Origin: Bacteroidales bacterium
Lineage (GTDB): Bacteria; Bacteroidota; Bacteroidia; Bacteroidales; Muribaculaceae
NCBI GenBank assembly: GCA_014800685.1
Contig: JAAVFQ010000029.1
Span: 1 to 44,363, forward strand
DNA: 44,363 nucleotides
Direction: 5' to 3'
Shown: positions 25,052 through 34,956 of the stretch, in pieces
Layout: the number at the start of each line of letters is the position of its first letter
Position numbering within the stretch: the first letter of the stretch is position 1
Notes under the pieces: generated by a model
What the model saw: only the letters and a program-made list of their open reading frames with translations
Databases searched by the model: none
What the model was told of the DNA's origin: nothing
Made by a program: the position numbers and the translations under genes

Positions 25052-25924
25052 ATGAAAAAATCCATTCTCTTTGCATCTCTGTGTGCAGGCCTTATACTGA
25101 CGGCCTGTTCTACAGAAGACCCTGTCTATACCTCTACTCAGGGCTTTAACGTGGCAAACCTCATTCTCCCCATCAATGAAAATGAAGACCCCTTTGTGCA
25201 GACCGGCACCATAACTTTCGAGGTGGAAAGCTATTCTCAAATGCTCAAGGTGGCCACCTCTGAGCTCATCATTAATAATAAAAACTATTCCTTCAACACT
25301 CAGCAGATGTCATACGGCATCACGGAATATGGAGGATTCTCCTTCGCCGCCCCTTATGTCTATGATGGCGATAATCGTATCCAGAGCTTGCGTGGGGTAG
25401 TAACCTACAATATCAATAATCCCAAATCTCTCGGAATAGACAGCAATATCTCAGGCGTTAACGGTGTGGCTGATTTCGGCGTAGCCTGTCTGGTTCAGTA
25501 TAATATCCCTGATGTTGCCGTCGTGAAGACCATTCAGAGAGAAGCTTACTATGCCGGCACGGTAGACACCTCCGTCTCCGGTCAAGACCCATTCACCAGC
25601 AAGTCTGCTATCTTCCGCGTGATTCTGGATCTGGAGAAGCGGAATGCTACGGTAGTAGTTTACAATGCCAAGTTTAATTCGCAAATGCCCCAACTCACAT
25701 TTGTACTCAAAGATCTCGACCTTATTTATACCGATAATGGCTATGAGATTAAGGGCGAAGAGATAGTGCCTATTGGTGCCGATGGAAGTCCCTATCCCGG
25801 ATTCCCCTTTAATACGTTCCACTTCGTAGCGAAAGGCAATGATCTGAGCGCTGCTGATATTGACTTCACGGTCTCCGGAAGATTTAAAGGTAAATTCTCC
25901 GGTTCGTTCCTTAGCCAGAATTAA
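25052..25924 (+). CDS. Predicted lipoprotein of unknown function, partner of the TonB receptor
   Basis: A 290-aa lipoprotein with signal peptide MKKSILFASLCAGLILTAC and lipobox LTAC at residues 16-19. It should be lipidated at C19 and probably reaches the outer membrane. The mature part is rich in beta strands, and I recognise no catalytic motif or named domain. Pieces such as FVLKDLDLIYTDNGYEIKGE and the end FKGKFSGSFLSQN fit a lipocalin-like or small-barrel fold of the kind seen in Bacteroidota calycin-like lipoproteins, but this is only suggestive. Its position 60 nt after a TonB-dependent receptor suggests a surface ligand-binding partner. It is not SusD-like in size or sequence. Confidence 0.65.
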   Translation: MKKSILFASLCAGLILTACSTEDPVYTSTQGFNVANLILPINENEDPFVQTGTITFEVESYSQMLKVATSELIINNKNYSFNTQQMSYGITEYGGFSFAAPYVYDGDNRIQSLRGVVTYNINNPKSLGIDSNISGVNGVADFGVACLVQYNIPDVAVVKTIQREAYYAGTVDTSVSGQDPFTSKSAIFRVILDLEKRNATVVVYNAKFNSQMPQLTFVLKDLDLIYTDNGYEIKGEEIVPIGADGSPYPGFPFNTFHFVAKGNDLSAADIDFTVSGRFKGKFSGSFLSQN

Positions 25925-25936
25925 GACCCGGTCGGG

Positions 25937-25975
25937 CATAGATATTATACATAGATATTATACATAGATATTATA
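25937..25975. repeat. Three tandem copies of a 13-bp AT-rich unit
   Basis: CATAGATATTATA is repeated exactly three times, starting at 25937, 25950 and 25963, 13 nt after the lipoprotein stop codon. It may be slipped-strand DNA of variable copy number. Confidence 0.9.
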
Positions 25976-26010
25976 TCTGTATAGACACTGTGTGACCGGT
26001 TCCTACCCAA

Positions 26011-26055
26011 CATAGAGGGTGTGTCAAATCTTTTACATTTTGGCACACCCTCTAT
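26011..26055. terminator. Long hairpin terminator upstream of the nuo promoter
   Basis: CATAGAGGGTGTGTCAAA (26011-26028) pairs with TTTGGCACACCCTCTATG (26038-26055): 18 bp with one wobble. No strong T tract follows, but the stem is the GAGGGTGTG type also found at 15863. It would isolate the lipoprotein transcript from the nuo promoter. Confidence 0.75.
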
Positions 26056-26325
26056 GATATTCTTAGGATTTATAAGATTTTGCACAAAGAGATTTGGAGT
26101 GATTCCCCATAGTTAATACGGCTCAAAATCTCCTATGTGAGGAAGTCTCAAATTCATACGCCATCTAAAATTTGCAGGAAATATGTATAGACAGTGGGGC
26201 GAAGCTCCATATCGCCAAATTCACGTCATCAGAGTGTTTCAATTCAAGTCTCAACTCAACTGGTCTGTTGTGTCATATTGACTTGCACTTTTTTTAGGAG
26301 TTGTGCATTTTTATAGATAAATATA

Positions 26326-26357
26326 TTTGCTGGTTTAAGATTTTTTAAGTACCTTTG
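26326..26357 (+). promoter_or_regulatory. Promoter of the nuo-atp superoperon
   Basis: TTTG (26326-26329), a 20-nt spacer and TACCTTTG (26350-26357) match the Bacteroidales consensus completely. The start is predicted near 26364, with a leader of about 67 nt before nuoA. I find no comparable promoter in the gaps before atpD or nuoI. Confidence 0.85.
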
Positions 26358-26430
26358 CACTAAAATTATTCCGCCGAAAGGTGTAGAAGTGATTGATACT
26401 TTAGTAACTAACTAATATTTAAACGATTAG

Positions 26431-26802
26431 ATGAATCTTTTGATGCAAATAGGTAACGGCACTCTTGCCATTACTGCCGTGCTGACCGGTATCGGTCTTG
26501 TCTTTGCAGCGCTTTTAATCGCCAAGCTCATCTCGCCGAAGTCTTTCTCTGTAAAGAAAAGCGAGACCTACGAGTGTGGTATTCCCACTCGCGGTGAGTC
26601 TATGATTCAGTTTAAAGCCGGCTATTACATTTTCGCCATCCTCTTCCTCATCTTCGATGTGGAGACGGTTTTTCTTTATCCTTGGGCGGTGATCATGAAT
26701 AAGCTCGGTGTGCAAGGTCTTCTTTGCATCGGTATCTTCCTATTTGTTCTTGTTATGGGCCTCGCTTACGCTTGGCGGAAAGGAGCGTTGAAATGGGCGT
26801 GA
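26431..26802 (+). CDS. nuoA: NADH-quinone oxidoreductase subunit A
   Basis: A 123-aa membrane subunit of complex I with three transmembrane helices. The signature loop KKSETYECGIPTRGESMIQF followed by KAGYYIFAILFLIFDVETVF (about residues 46-85) forms part of the quinone-site region at the joint between the membrane and peripheral arms. It is the first gene of the superoperon. The last 10 nt of the gene overlap the start of nuoB. Confidence 0.95.
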   Translation: MNLLMQIGNGTLAITAVLTGIGLVFAALLIAKLISPKSFSVKKSETYECGIPTRGESMIQFKAGYYIFAILFLIFDVETVFLYPWAVIMNKLGVQGLLCIGIFLFVLVMGLAYAWRKGALKWA

Positions 26803-27401
26803 AAATCAAATCAATGAAGAATGAGGACTTCAAGGATAACGAATATATTGACAAACTCGTTGAAGAACTCAATGCCACTGGTGCTAACGTAGCCGTCGGC
26901 AAGCTTGACCAACTCATTAACTGGGGTATCTCAAACTCTCTTTGGCCGCTTTGTTTCGGCACGAGCTGCTGCGCTATTGAGTTTATGTCTCTCGGCGCTG
27001 CAAGATATGATATGGCCCGCTTCGGTTTTGAAGTAGCTCGCAACTCCCCCCGTCAGGCTGACTATATTATGGTGCAGGGTACTATCGTCCATCGTATGGC
27101 TCCCGCTTTACGCCGTCTTTATGAGCAGCTCGCTGAGCCTAAATATGTCATCGCCTGCGGTGCTTGCGCAGTTTCCGGTGGTCCTTTCAAAAACTCCTAT
27201 TGCGTGGTTTCCGGGGTCGATCAGATTCTTCCTGTAGATGTCTATATTCCCGGATGTCCTCCCCGTCCCGAAGCAATGTTCTATGGACTCATGCAGCTTC
27301 AGCGCAAAATTAAAGTCCAGAAGTTCTTCGGCGGTGTAAATAGAAAAGAGAAAATTAAAGACTTCTTTAAAGAACATCCTGAAGAGGAGGGTAAACTCTA
27401 A
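26793..27401 (+). CDS. nuoB: NADH-quinone oxidoreductase subunit B (N2 cluster subunit)
   Basis: A 202-aa peripheral-arm subunit that holds the terminal [4Fe-4S] cluster N2, which passes electrons to quinone. The ligands are visible as the tandem C59-C60 (CFGTSCCAIEF), C125 (GACAVSGGP) and C155 (PGCPPRPE). I chose ATG 26793 because the KIKS...DFKDNE stretch after it matches the usual N-terminus of Bacteroides NuoB; ATG 26814 is an alternative. Longer upstream readings run inside nuoA and are not credible. Translation is probably coupled to nuoA. Confidence 0.93.
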   Translation: MGVKIKSMKNEDFKDNEYIDKLVEELNATGANVAVGKLDQLINWGISNSLWPLCFGTSCCAIEFMSLGAARYDMARFGFEVARNSPRQADYIMVQGTIVHRMAPALRRLYEQLAEPKYVIACGACAVSGGPFKNSYCVVSGVDQILPVDVYIPGCPPRPEAMFYGLMQLQRKIKVQKFFGGVNRKEKIKDFFKEHPEEEGKL

Positions 27402-27473
27402 TCACTCGCCGAGTGGCTGCTTTCGCGGACTTCTCCCGGCTTGCCACTTGATTTTACTAACGATTACTTCATC

Positions 27474-29108
27474 ATGAGCGATATAAAATCTATCATAAGC
27501 AAGATTTGCCCTTCTGCTACTTTCGAAGAGGGTGATACTTTGCTCGTCAGCGTGCCTGAAAAGGATTGGTATGCGCTGGCTAAGAATCTCAAAGAAAAGA
27601 AAGAACTCGATTTCGATGTCCTCTCCGCAGTCGTCGGTATGGACTGGAAAGATTCTCTCGGTGTGATCTATTATCTCACTTCTACCTCTCACAATTGGGA
27701 TGTAGTCGCTTTCAAGGTGGCTGTGGAGGATAGAGAGAATCCTATGATTCATTCTGTCGCCGATCTCTGGAAAGTGGCTAACTTCCAGGAACGGGAGGTC
27801 TATGACTTCTTCGGAATCAAATTTATAAATCACCCCGATATGCGCAGATTCTTTCTGCGTAACGATTGGGTAGGACATCCTCTCAGAAAGGATTATGACT
27901 CTAATCCCGCTCTTAATCCTATCCGTATGGATGATGAGATTAATGAGGATGATACCGTCTCATACGTAGAAAACGAGAAGGGTGAGATTAAAGCCGTTCC
28001 CGGCAAGGTTTTCGGTGAAGAGGACTATGTGGTCAATATCGGCCCTCAGCACCCCTCTACTCACGGCGTTATGCGCTTCCGCGCTGCCGTAGACGGTGAG
28101 ACTGTTAATAAAGTTGACGTCGTTTCAGGATATATTCATCGCGGTATTGAGAAAATCTCTGAGAGCCTTTCTTATCCTCAGATTCTCCATTTCACCGACC
28201 GTATGGACTATATGTCGGCTCATCAGAACCGTCATTGTCTCTGTATGTGCATAGAGAAAGCTCTCGGACTCGAAGTCCCTGAGAGGGCTGTCTATATCCG
28301 TACTATTATGGATGAGCTCATGAGAATATCCTCTCATCTCCTCTCATTCGGATGTACTGCTATGGACCTCGGTGCTACCACTGCTTTCTTCTATGGATTC
28401 CGTGAACGCGAACTCGTGCTTGACATCTTTGAAAAGACTTGTGGCGCTCGTATGTCCATGAACTATAACGTGATAGGTGGCGTTATGGCCGACATCCACA
28501 AAGATTTTGTAAAGGATGTGAAGCATCTGCTGGAGATTATGCCTGATCGCCTCAAGGAGTATCATAAGGTGTTCTCCGGCAATATTATTGCTAAGAACCG
28601 TCTCAAGGAGGTCGGCTATCTTTCAAAGGAGAATGCTATTAACTATTGCATTACCGGCCCCTCCGGTCGCGGCTCCAACTGGGCATGCGACTGTCGTAAG
28701 GTTCATCCTTACGCTTGCTATGATAAGGTTCAGTTTGAGGAAATTCTCGAGACCGGATGCGACTCCTATGCACGTTATATGGTGCGTATGCGTGAAATCG
28801 AGCAGTCTTGCAAAATCATTGAGCAGCTCATCGATCGTATTCCCGAAGGTGACATCCGTAATCCCAAGGTGCCTAAACTCATCAAGCTTCCCGCTGGTCG
28901 CTGGTATCAGCAGGTCGAAGCCAGCCGTGGCACGTTTGGCGTCTACATCGAATCTGACGGCCAGAAAACTCCCTATCGTGTGCATTTCCAAAGCCCCTGT
29001 TTCAACCTCGTGGGTGTTATGGATCTCTGCTGTCAGGGCTATATGATTGCAGACCTTATTACCATCGGCGCCGCACTCGACTTTGTGATTCCCGACATCG
29101 ACCGTTAA
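27474..29108 (+). CDS. nuoCD: Fused NADH-quinone oxidoreductase subunits C and D
   Basis: A 544-aa fusion of NuoC (30-kDa type) and NuoD (49-kDa type). The C part (about residues 1-145) has DLWKVANFQEREVYDFFGIK and the GHPLRKDY motif. The D part starts near residue 180 with YVVNIGPQHPSTHGVMRFRA, lining the quinone pocket with NuoB. Further D motifs are GYIHRGIEKI, MDYMSAHQNRH and GPSGRGSNWACD. The fusion is usual in Bacteroidota and also occurs in E. coli. I start at ATG 27474; the in-frame TTG at 27441 would add 11 residues. A 158-nt gap with possible RNA structure follows. Confidence 0.95.
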   Translation: MSDIKSIISKICPSATFEEGDTLLVSVPEKDWYALAKNLKEKKELDFDVLSAVVGMDWKDSLGVIYYLTSTSHNWDVVAFKVAVEDRENPMIHSVADLWKVANFQEREVYDFFGIKFINHPDMRRFFLRNDWVGHPLRKDYDSNPALNPIRMDDEINEDDTVSYVENEKGEIKAVPGKVFGEEDYVVNIGPQHPSTHGVMRFRAAVDGETVNKVDVVSGYIHRGIEKISESLSYPQILHFTDRMDYMSAHQNRHCLCMCIEKALGLEVPERAVYIRTIMDELMRISSHLLSFGCTAMDLGATTAFFYGFRERELVLDIFEKTCGARMSMNYNVIGGVMADIHKDFVKDVKHLLEIMPDRLKEYHKVFSGNIIAKNRLKEVGYLSKENAINYCITGPSGRGSNWACDCRKVHPYACYDKVQFEEILETGCDSYARYMVRMREIEQSCKIIEQLIDRIPEGDIRNPKVPKLIKLPAGRWYQQVEASRGTFGVYIESDGQKTPYRVHFQSPCFNLVGVMDLCCQGYMIADLITIGAALDFVIPDIDR

Positions 29109-29165
29109 CCCCACTAATTCCTGACTATCTTAAATTTTCATAATACACAGACAAAAATATATGTT

Positions 29166-29221
29166 GGAGTTAAGCTAACGGTAATGTATGTGACTCCTCT
29201 TCTCTAAAGCTTAACTACCGT
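29166..29221 (+). promoter_or_regulatory. Possible bistable pseudoknot in the nuoCD-nuoH gap
   Basis: GTTAAGCT (29169-29176) pairs with AGCTTAAC (29208-29215), and ACGGTA (29178-29183) pairs with TACCGT (29216-29221). The order gives an H-type pseudoknot with a 1-nt first loop, a 24-nt last loop and directly abutting stems. A competing hairpin, GGAGT (29166-29170) with ACTCC (29193-29197), would break the first stem. The element ends 45 nt before the nuoH start codon. Confidence 0.45.
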
Positions 29222-29266
29222 AAGAACTTCACTTCAATGTATATTTTGAGAATAAACTGAACATCT

Positions 29267-30346
29267 ATGTTTAATTTCGGAATCTGGACAAGCGAATTTA
29301 ACAACTGGCTTATGGGGCTGGTGCAGCATGATTGGCTCGTCACACTGATTGAATGTATTATTATTGCAGTGTTGGTGCTTCTCACCTACACAGTGCTTGC
29401 TCTCTTCTATATTCTTTATGAGCGTAAACTCTGCGCCTGGTTCCAGTGTCGCCTCGGTCCTATGCGTGTAGGTAAGTGGGGCCTCTTGCAGGTTTTTGCA
29501 GATATGTTCAAGATTCTTATCAAGGAGCTTATCTCTCTGAAAGGTACAGATAAATTCCTTTTCGCCCTTGCTCCTTACATCGTCATTACCTCTTCGGTGG
29601 TGATGCTTGCATGTCTACCTTGGGGCAATGGCTTGCAAATCATTGACTATAACATCGGTATATTCTTTATTCTCGCTGTCTCTTCTGTAGGAGTTCTCGG
29701 TATTCTGCTTGCAGGTTGGGCTTCTAACAATAAGTACACTCTCATCGGTGCAATGCGAAGCGGTGCGCAGATGGTCAGCTATGAGATCTCTCTTGGTCTT
29801 GCAATTCTGACTATTGTAGTTTTCGCCGGAACGATGAATATTACTGATCTCGTGATGGAGCAGGAGAAGGCTTGGTTTATTTTCCGAGGTCATATACCGG
29901 CTATTATCGCTTTCTTGATTTACGTAGTTGCCGCTACTGCTGAGACCAACCGTGGTCCTTTTGACCTTCCTGAGGCTGAGCATGAGCTCACCGCAGGTTA
30001 TCATACCGAGTATTCAGGTATTCACTTCGGTTTCTTCTATCTGGCGGAATACCTTAACCTCTTCATCGTTTCCGGTATCGCTACTCTCATGTTCCTCGGA
30101 GGTTGGATGCCTCTTCACATCCCCGGATGGGATGGCTTCAATGCCGTGATGAACTATATCCCCTCGATAGTATGGTTTGTGCTCAAAGCCTTCTTTGTTT
30201 CTTACATCATCATCTGGTTCAAATGGACTTTCCCCCGCGTACGTATCGACCAGATGCTCGCTTTCGAGTGGAAATATCTCATGCCTCTGGCACTTGCTAA
30301 TCTCGTTCTCATGGCTGTCTTCGTTGCTCTCGGATGGCATTTCTGA
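29267..30346 (+). CDS. nuoH: NADH-quinone oxidoreductase subunit H
   Basis: A 359-aa membrane subunit with about eight transmembrane helices, forming the entrance of the quinone channel and the first part of the proton path. Conserved stretches include YILYERKLCAWFQCRLGPMR after helix 1, KILIKELI, AETNRGPFDLPEAEHELTAG followed by YHTEYSG, and KWTFPRVRIDQML near the C-terminus. The acidic loop with E and D residues next to the quinone site is intact. In most nuo operons nuoI follows directly; here the ATP synthase genes begin 57 nt downstream. Confidence 0.95.
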   Translation: MFNFGIWTSEFNNWLMGLVQHDWLVTLIECIIIAVLVLLTYTVLALFYILYERKLCAWFQCRLGPMRVGKWGLLQVFADMFKILIKELISLKGTDKFLFALAPYIVITSSVVMLACLPWGNGLQIIDYNIGIFFILAVSSVGVLGILLAGWASNNKYTLIGAMRSGAQMVSYEISLGLAILTIVVFAGTMNITDLVMEQEKAWFIFRGHIPAIIAFLIYVVAATAETNRGPFDLPEAEHELTAGYHTEYSGIHFGFFYLAEYLNLFIVSGIATLMFLGGWMPLHIPGWDGFNAVMNYIPSIVWFVLKAFFVSYIIIWFKWTFPRVRIDQMLAFEWKYLMPLALANLVLMAVFVALGWHF

Positions 30347-30370
30347 TAGCTGAGAAAAGTAAATATTTAG

Positions 30371-31906
<1,536 letters not shown>

Positions 31907-31944
31907 TATTTTTCACTTTTCAGGACTCTCATACTTTCGATCTT

Positions 31945-32181
31945 ATGACACTCGAAATAATTTCAGCGCAGGAAGTGGTTTATCGCGGCGAAGCTGACAT
32001 TGTCACTCTCCCCGGCGAACTTGGTTCCTTCACTGTTCTCAAAAATCACGCCTCTTTAATTTCGGTTCTTGTCCCGGGCAAGATTAAGTATCTGCGCGAA
32101 GGAGGCGAGGGTAATGAAATCGAAATTAAGGGTGGCCTGGCCGATGTCGACAATAACGTCATTTCGGTCTGCATCTACTAA
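31945..32181 (+). CDS. atpC: F1 ATP synthase subunit epsilon (short form)
   Basis: A 78-aa subunit containing only the N-terminal beta-sandwich domain, with DIVTLPGELGSFTVLKNHAS and the end VDNNVISVCIY. The C-terminal helical hairpin of longer epsilon subunits (about 130-140 aa in E. coli), which inhibits ATP hydrolysis, is absent. Short epsilon subunits are known in Bacteroidota, so this is probably the complete protein and not a truncation. It lies 38 nt after atpD. Confidence 0.92.
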   Translation: MTLEIISAQEVVYRGEADIVTLPGELGSFTVLKNHASLISVLVPGKIKYLREGGEGNEIEIKGGLADVDNNVISVCIY

Positions 32182-32201
32182 TTTTTTTACACAGACCTGC
32201 A

Positions 32202-33542
32202 ATGTCGAAATTTTCAATTAAAATAGTAGCACTTCTCGTTCTCTTTGCGCTCGGTCAGTTTGGCGCTTTTGCTGATATCAAAGATGATATTAATAAAGAG
32301 CGTAAAGTCCTGATGGAAGAGGGCAATGAGGCTGAGGAAAGCATGGATGTCAAAGAGGTTATTTTCCATCACCTCGGAGACGGCTATGGATGGGAAGTGC
32401 CATTCAGCCACGTCTACAGAATTCCTCTTCCCGTCATCGTGAGGGCTGAGGATGGCAAATGGTTCTGTTTCTCTTCCGGTGATCTTACTGAGGTCACTGT
32501 CATTGAAGATATGAAGACCGGAAAAAAGAAAAAAGAACTCAATCCGGTCATCCACGAAATAGAACGTGACGGAAAGACTTATCGTTTCGCTATAGCTCAT
32601 GTCAGCAGCCACAAGAACAAAGTGGTAGAGATGTTCCCTCTTTCAGCCTCTGAAGAAGCCTCTGTGAAGGCTGAGGCCGCAAAAATCGCTGCGTCTGAAA
32701 AGGGTGACTCTCATTCCCATGGCACCGTGGTGGATGGTTATGTGTTTTTCGATGGCAAATACTATCGTGAATATAAACCCTGGGATTTCTCCATCACTAA
32801 AAATGTTCTCGCACTCATTATTGCTGCAGTGCTCGTGACATGGATGGTTATGGGTATTGTTCGCTATCAGCGTAAAAACGGTATGAAGGCTGCCCGTAAG
32901 GGTCTCGGCTTTCTTGAGATGCTCGTTGAGTTTATTTATAACGGCGTTATCAAGAGTGCTCTCGGCTCTAAGGCTCCCAAGTTTGCACCCTATCTGCTTA
33001 CTTGTTTCTTCTTTATCTTGACAATGAACCTTCTTGGTCTTATTGTCATATTCCCCGGCGGTGCCAACCTTACCGGTAACATTGCCATTACGCTTGTACT
33101 CGCTGTGATGACATTTATAGTCACTAACATCCGTGGTAAAAAACACTATTGGAAGGAAATATTCTGGCCCGATGTGCCTATGTTCCTTAAGTGTCCGCTC
33201 CCCATCATGCAGGTTATCGAAATTTTCGGTGTCTTCACCAAGCCTGCAGCGCTCTGCGTTCGTCTTTTCGCCAACATGATGGGTGGCCATATCATCGTCA
33301 TCACGCTCGTGTCGCTGATCTTCATCTTCTCGGCATTCGGCGCGGCGGCTGCAGGTGGCTCTGTAGTCATCTCCGTACTCTTCACGGTGTTCATGTTGCT
33401 TCTTGATGTGCTGGTTAGTTTCATCCAGGCCTACGTGTTCACTCTTCTCTCCACGCTCTTTATCGCAATGAGTCAGGAAGAGGGCCATGAGGAGCACGCT
33501 CATGCTGAGACAGAAGCAACTGCCACAGAGGCGAAGGCCTGA
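32202..33542 (+). CDS. atpB: Fo ATP synthase subunit a with an extended periplasmic N-terminal domain
   Basis: A 446-aa subunit that forms the proton half-channels against the c-ring. It starts with a signal peptide (residues 1-24, ending GAFA) and about 170 residues of extra domain, with VKEVIFHHLGDGYGWEVPFS and RIPLPVIV, before the membrane part. The membrane core has FFFILTMNLLGLIVIFPGGA and the key PAALCVRLFANMMGGHIIV, with the essential arginine at R354. The last ~20 residues are His/Glu/Ala-rich (EEGHEEHAHAETEATATEAK). Bacteroidota a-subunits are known to carry N-terminal extensions; most E. coli-type a-subunits are about 270 aa. Confidence 0.93.
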   Translation: MSKFSIKIVALLVLFALGQFGAFADIKDDINKERKVLMEEGNEAEESMDVKEVIFHHLGDGYGWEVPFSHVYRIPLPVIVRAEDGKWFCFSSGDLTEVTVIEDMKTGKKKKELNPVIHEIERDGKTYRFAIAHVSSHKNKVVEMFPLSASEEASVKAEAAKIAASEKGDSHSHGTVVDGYVFFDGKYYREYKPWDFSITKNVLALIIAAVLVTWMVMGIVRYQRKNGMKAARKGLGFLEMLVEFIYNGVIKSALGSKAPKFAPYLLTCFFFILTMNLLGLIVIFPGGANLTGNIAITLVLAVMTFIVTNIRGKKHYWKEIFWPDVPMFLKCPLPIMQVIEIFGVFTKPAALCVRLFANMMGGHIIVITLVSLIFIFSAFGAAAAGGSVVISVLFTVFMLLLDVLVSFIQAYVFTLLSTLFIAMSQEEGHEEHAHAETEATATEAKA

Positions 33543-33596
33543 TCTTTTCCTTTTTCCTCAGACACTACTTAATAAGAATAATAATTAAAAACATAA

Positions 33597-33881
<285 letters not shown>

Positions 33882-33908
33882 TATATCCACTGATAATCCC
33901 GTCACAGA

Positions 33909-34403
33909 ATGGAATTATTCACGCCCGATTTTGGCTTGATATTCTGGATGTTCGTCGCCTTCCTCATCCTCTTCCTGGTATTGGCGAAGTGGGGATGGCC
34001 GGTGATCGTCAAGAATATGGACTCGCGCGCCGACACTATCGACAAGGGCGTGGAATTTGCCCGGCAGGCTAAAGAGTCGCTGGACAATGCACGCGCCGAG
34101 GCGCAGAAGTACATCGCCGAAGCCCAGAAACAGCAGGCTGATATGCTCCGTGATGCTGCAAAAATGAAATCTCAGATCATCGAAGAAGCCAAGAATGAGG
34201 CTTCTGCAGAGGCTCAGAAAGTAATGGACGCTGCAAAACTCTCTATCGAGCAGGAACGCAAAGAGGCTCAGAAGCAATTCAGAGATGAGGTGTCTGCCTT
34301 CTCTCTTGAAATCGCAGATAAACTCGTGCGTCGTCAGCTTAAACAAGACGGCGAGCAGGCAAGGCTCGTCAATTCAATGTTAGACGAAATTCAGAAAAAC
34401 TAA
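33909..34403 (+). CDS. atpF: Fo ATP synthase subunit b
   Basis: A 164-aa peripheral-stalk subunit. The single N-terminal membrane helix is in FGLIFWMFVAFLILFLVLAK (about residues 8-27), followed by a long charged amphipathic helix rich in Ala, Glu, Gln and Lys that dimerises in the stalk (e.g. EAQKYIAEAQKQQADMLRDA). The C-terminal end DEVSAFSLEIADKLVRRQL binds delta. Length and layout are normal. atpH begins 3 nt after its stop codon. Confidence 0.95.
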   Translation: MELFTPDFGLIFWMFVAFLILFLVLAKWGWPVIVKNMDSRADTIDKGVEFARQAKESLDNARAEAQKYIAEAQKQQADMLRDAAKMKSQIIEEAKNEASAEAQKVMDAAKLSIEQERKEAQKQFRDEVSAFSLEIADKLVRRQLKQDGEQARLVNSMLDEIQKN

Positions 34404-34406
34404 AAA

Positions 34407-34952
34407 ATGAACGACGGTCTTATCCCGCGCCGATACGCTCTGGCTCTCTTCAAGTATGCCAAAGAGAAGAATATCACTGAGCCTGTATATGATGAAATGA
34501 AGCAGGTCATTGATTCGTTTCAGAAATATCCGGAATTGCAGAAGGTGATGGCTAATCCCTTTGTCAGCCGTGAAGACAAGGCAAAACTGCTCACAGGAGC
34601 GGCAGGCGACAAGATTGAGGACGCATACAAGTCTTTTGTAAAACTTATCCTCGACGCCAACCGAGAGCAATATGCGCTTCAGATGGCTCTGGCTTATCGG
34701 GATATCTATAGAAAAGATAACCGTATCGCTCAGGTAGAGGTGACTTCTGCGTCTGCTCTCAATGATGAGCAGGTGGAGAAAATCAAGAATATCGTCCGCG
34801 ATGCCTACAAAGGCATGACGCTGGAATTCTCTTTTAAAGTAGATCCCGAAATAATTGGTGGATTTATTATAACTGTAGATTCCAACCGTCTTGATGCCTC
34901 AGTAAGCAATGAACTTCAGCAAATTCGTAAAAAACTTTTAAGAAGCAATTAA
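34407..34952 (+). CDS. atpH: F1 ATP synthase subunit delta
   Basis: A 181-aa subunit (OSCP homologue) linking the b stalk to the top of F1. The N-terminal helical bundle starts [20 protein letters not shown], and the C-terminal family motif is [20 protein letters not shown] with the end [13 protein letters not shown] [14 protein letters not shown]. Length is normal. It is tightly packed between atpF and atpA (3- and 4-nt gaps), so translational coupling is likely. Confidence 0.94.
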   Translation: MNDGLIPRRYALALFKYAKEKNITEPVYDEMKQVIDSFQKYPELQKVMANPFVSREDKAKLLTGAAGDKIEDAYKSFVKLILDANREQYALQMALAYRDIYRKDNRIAQVEVTSASALNDEQVEKIKNIVRDAYKGMTLEFSFKVDPEIIGGFIITVDSNRLDASVSNELQQIRKKLLRSN

Positions 34953-34956
34953 TACA

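Larger units (their letters stand above)
25925..26430. other. Intergenic region before the nuo-atp superoperon
   Basis: 506 nt without a supported gene. It contains three tandem 13-bp repeats (25937-25975), a very stable hairpin (26011-26055), a minor TGCAC/GTGCA hairpin (26284-26307) and the consensus nuo promoter (26326-26357). Nothing between about 26060 and 26280 was recognisable. Confidence 0.65.

Noticed and set aside
26724..26792. N-terminal extension of nuoB by 23 codons
   Set aside because: It lies inside nuoA, and the residues do not fit known NuoB N-termini; ATG 26793 gives the expected start.
32643..33503. Long antisense reading frame (286 codons) opposite atpB
   Set aside because: It is a shadow of a clearly recognisable gene; its translation is low in hydrophobic residues, rich in His/Glu/Asp, and matches no family I know.
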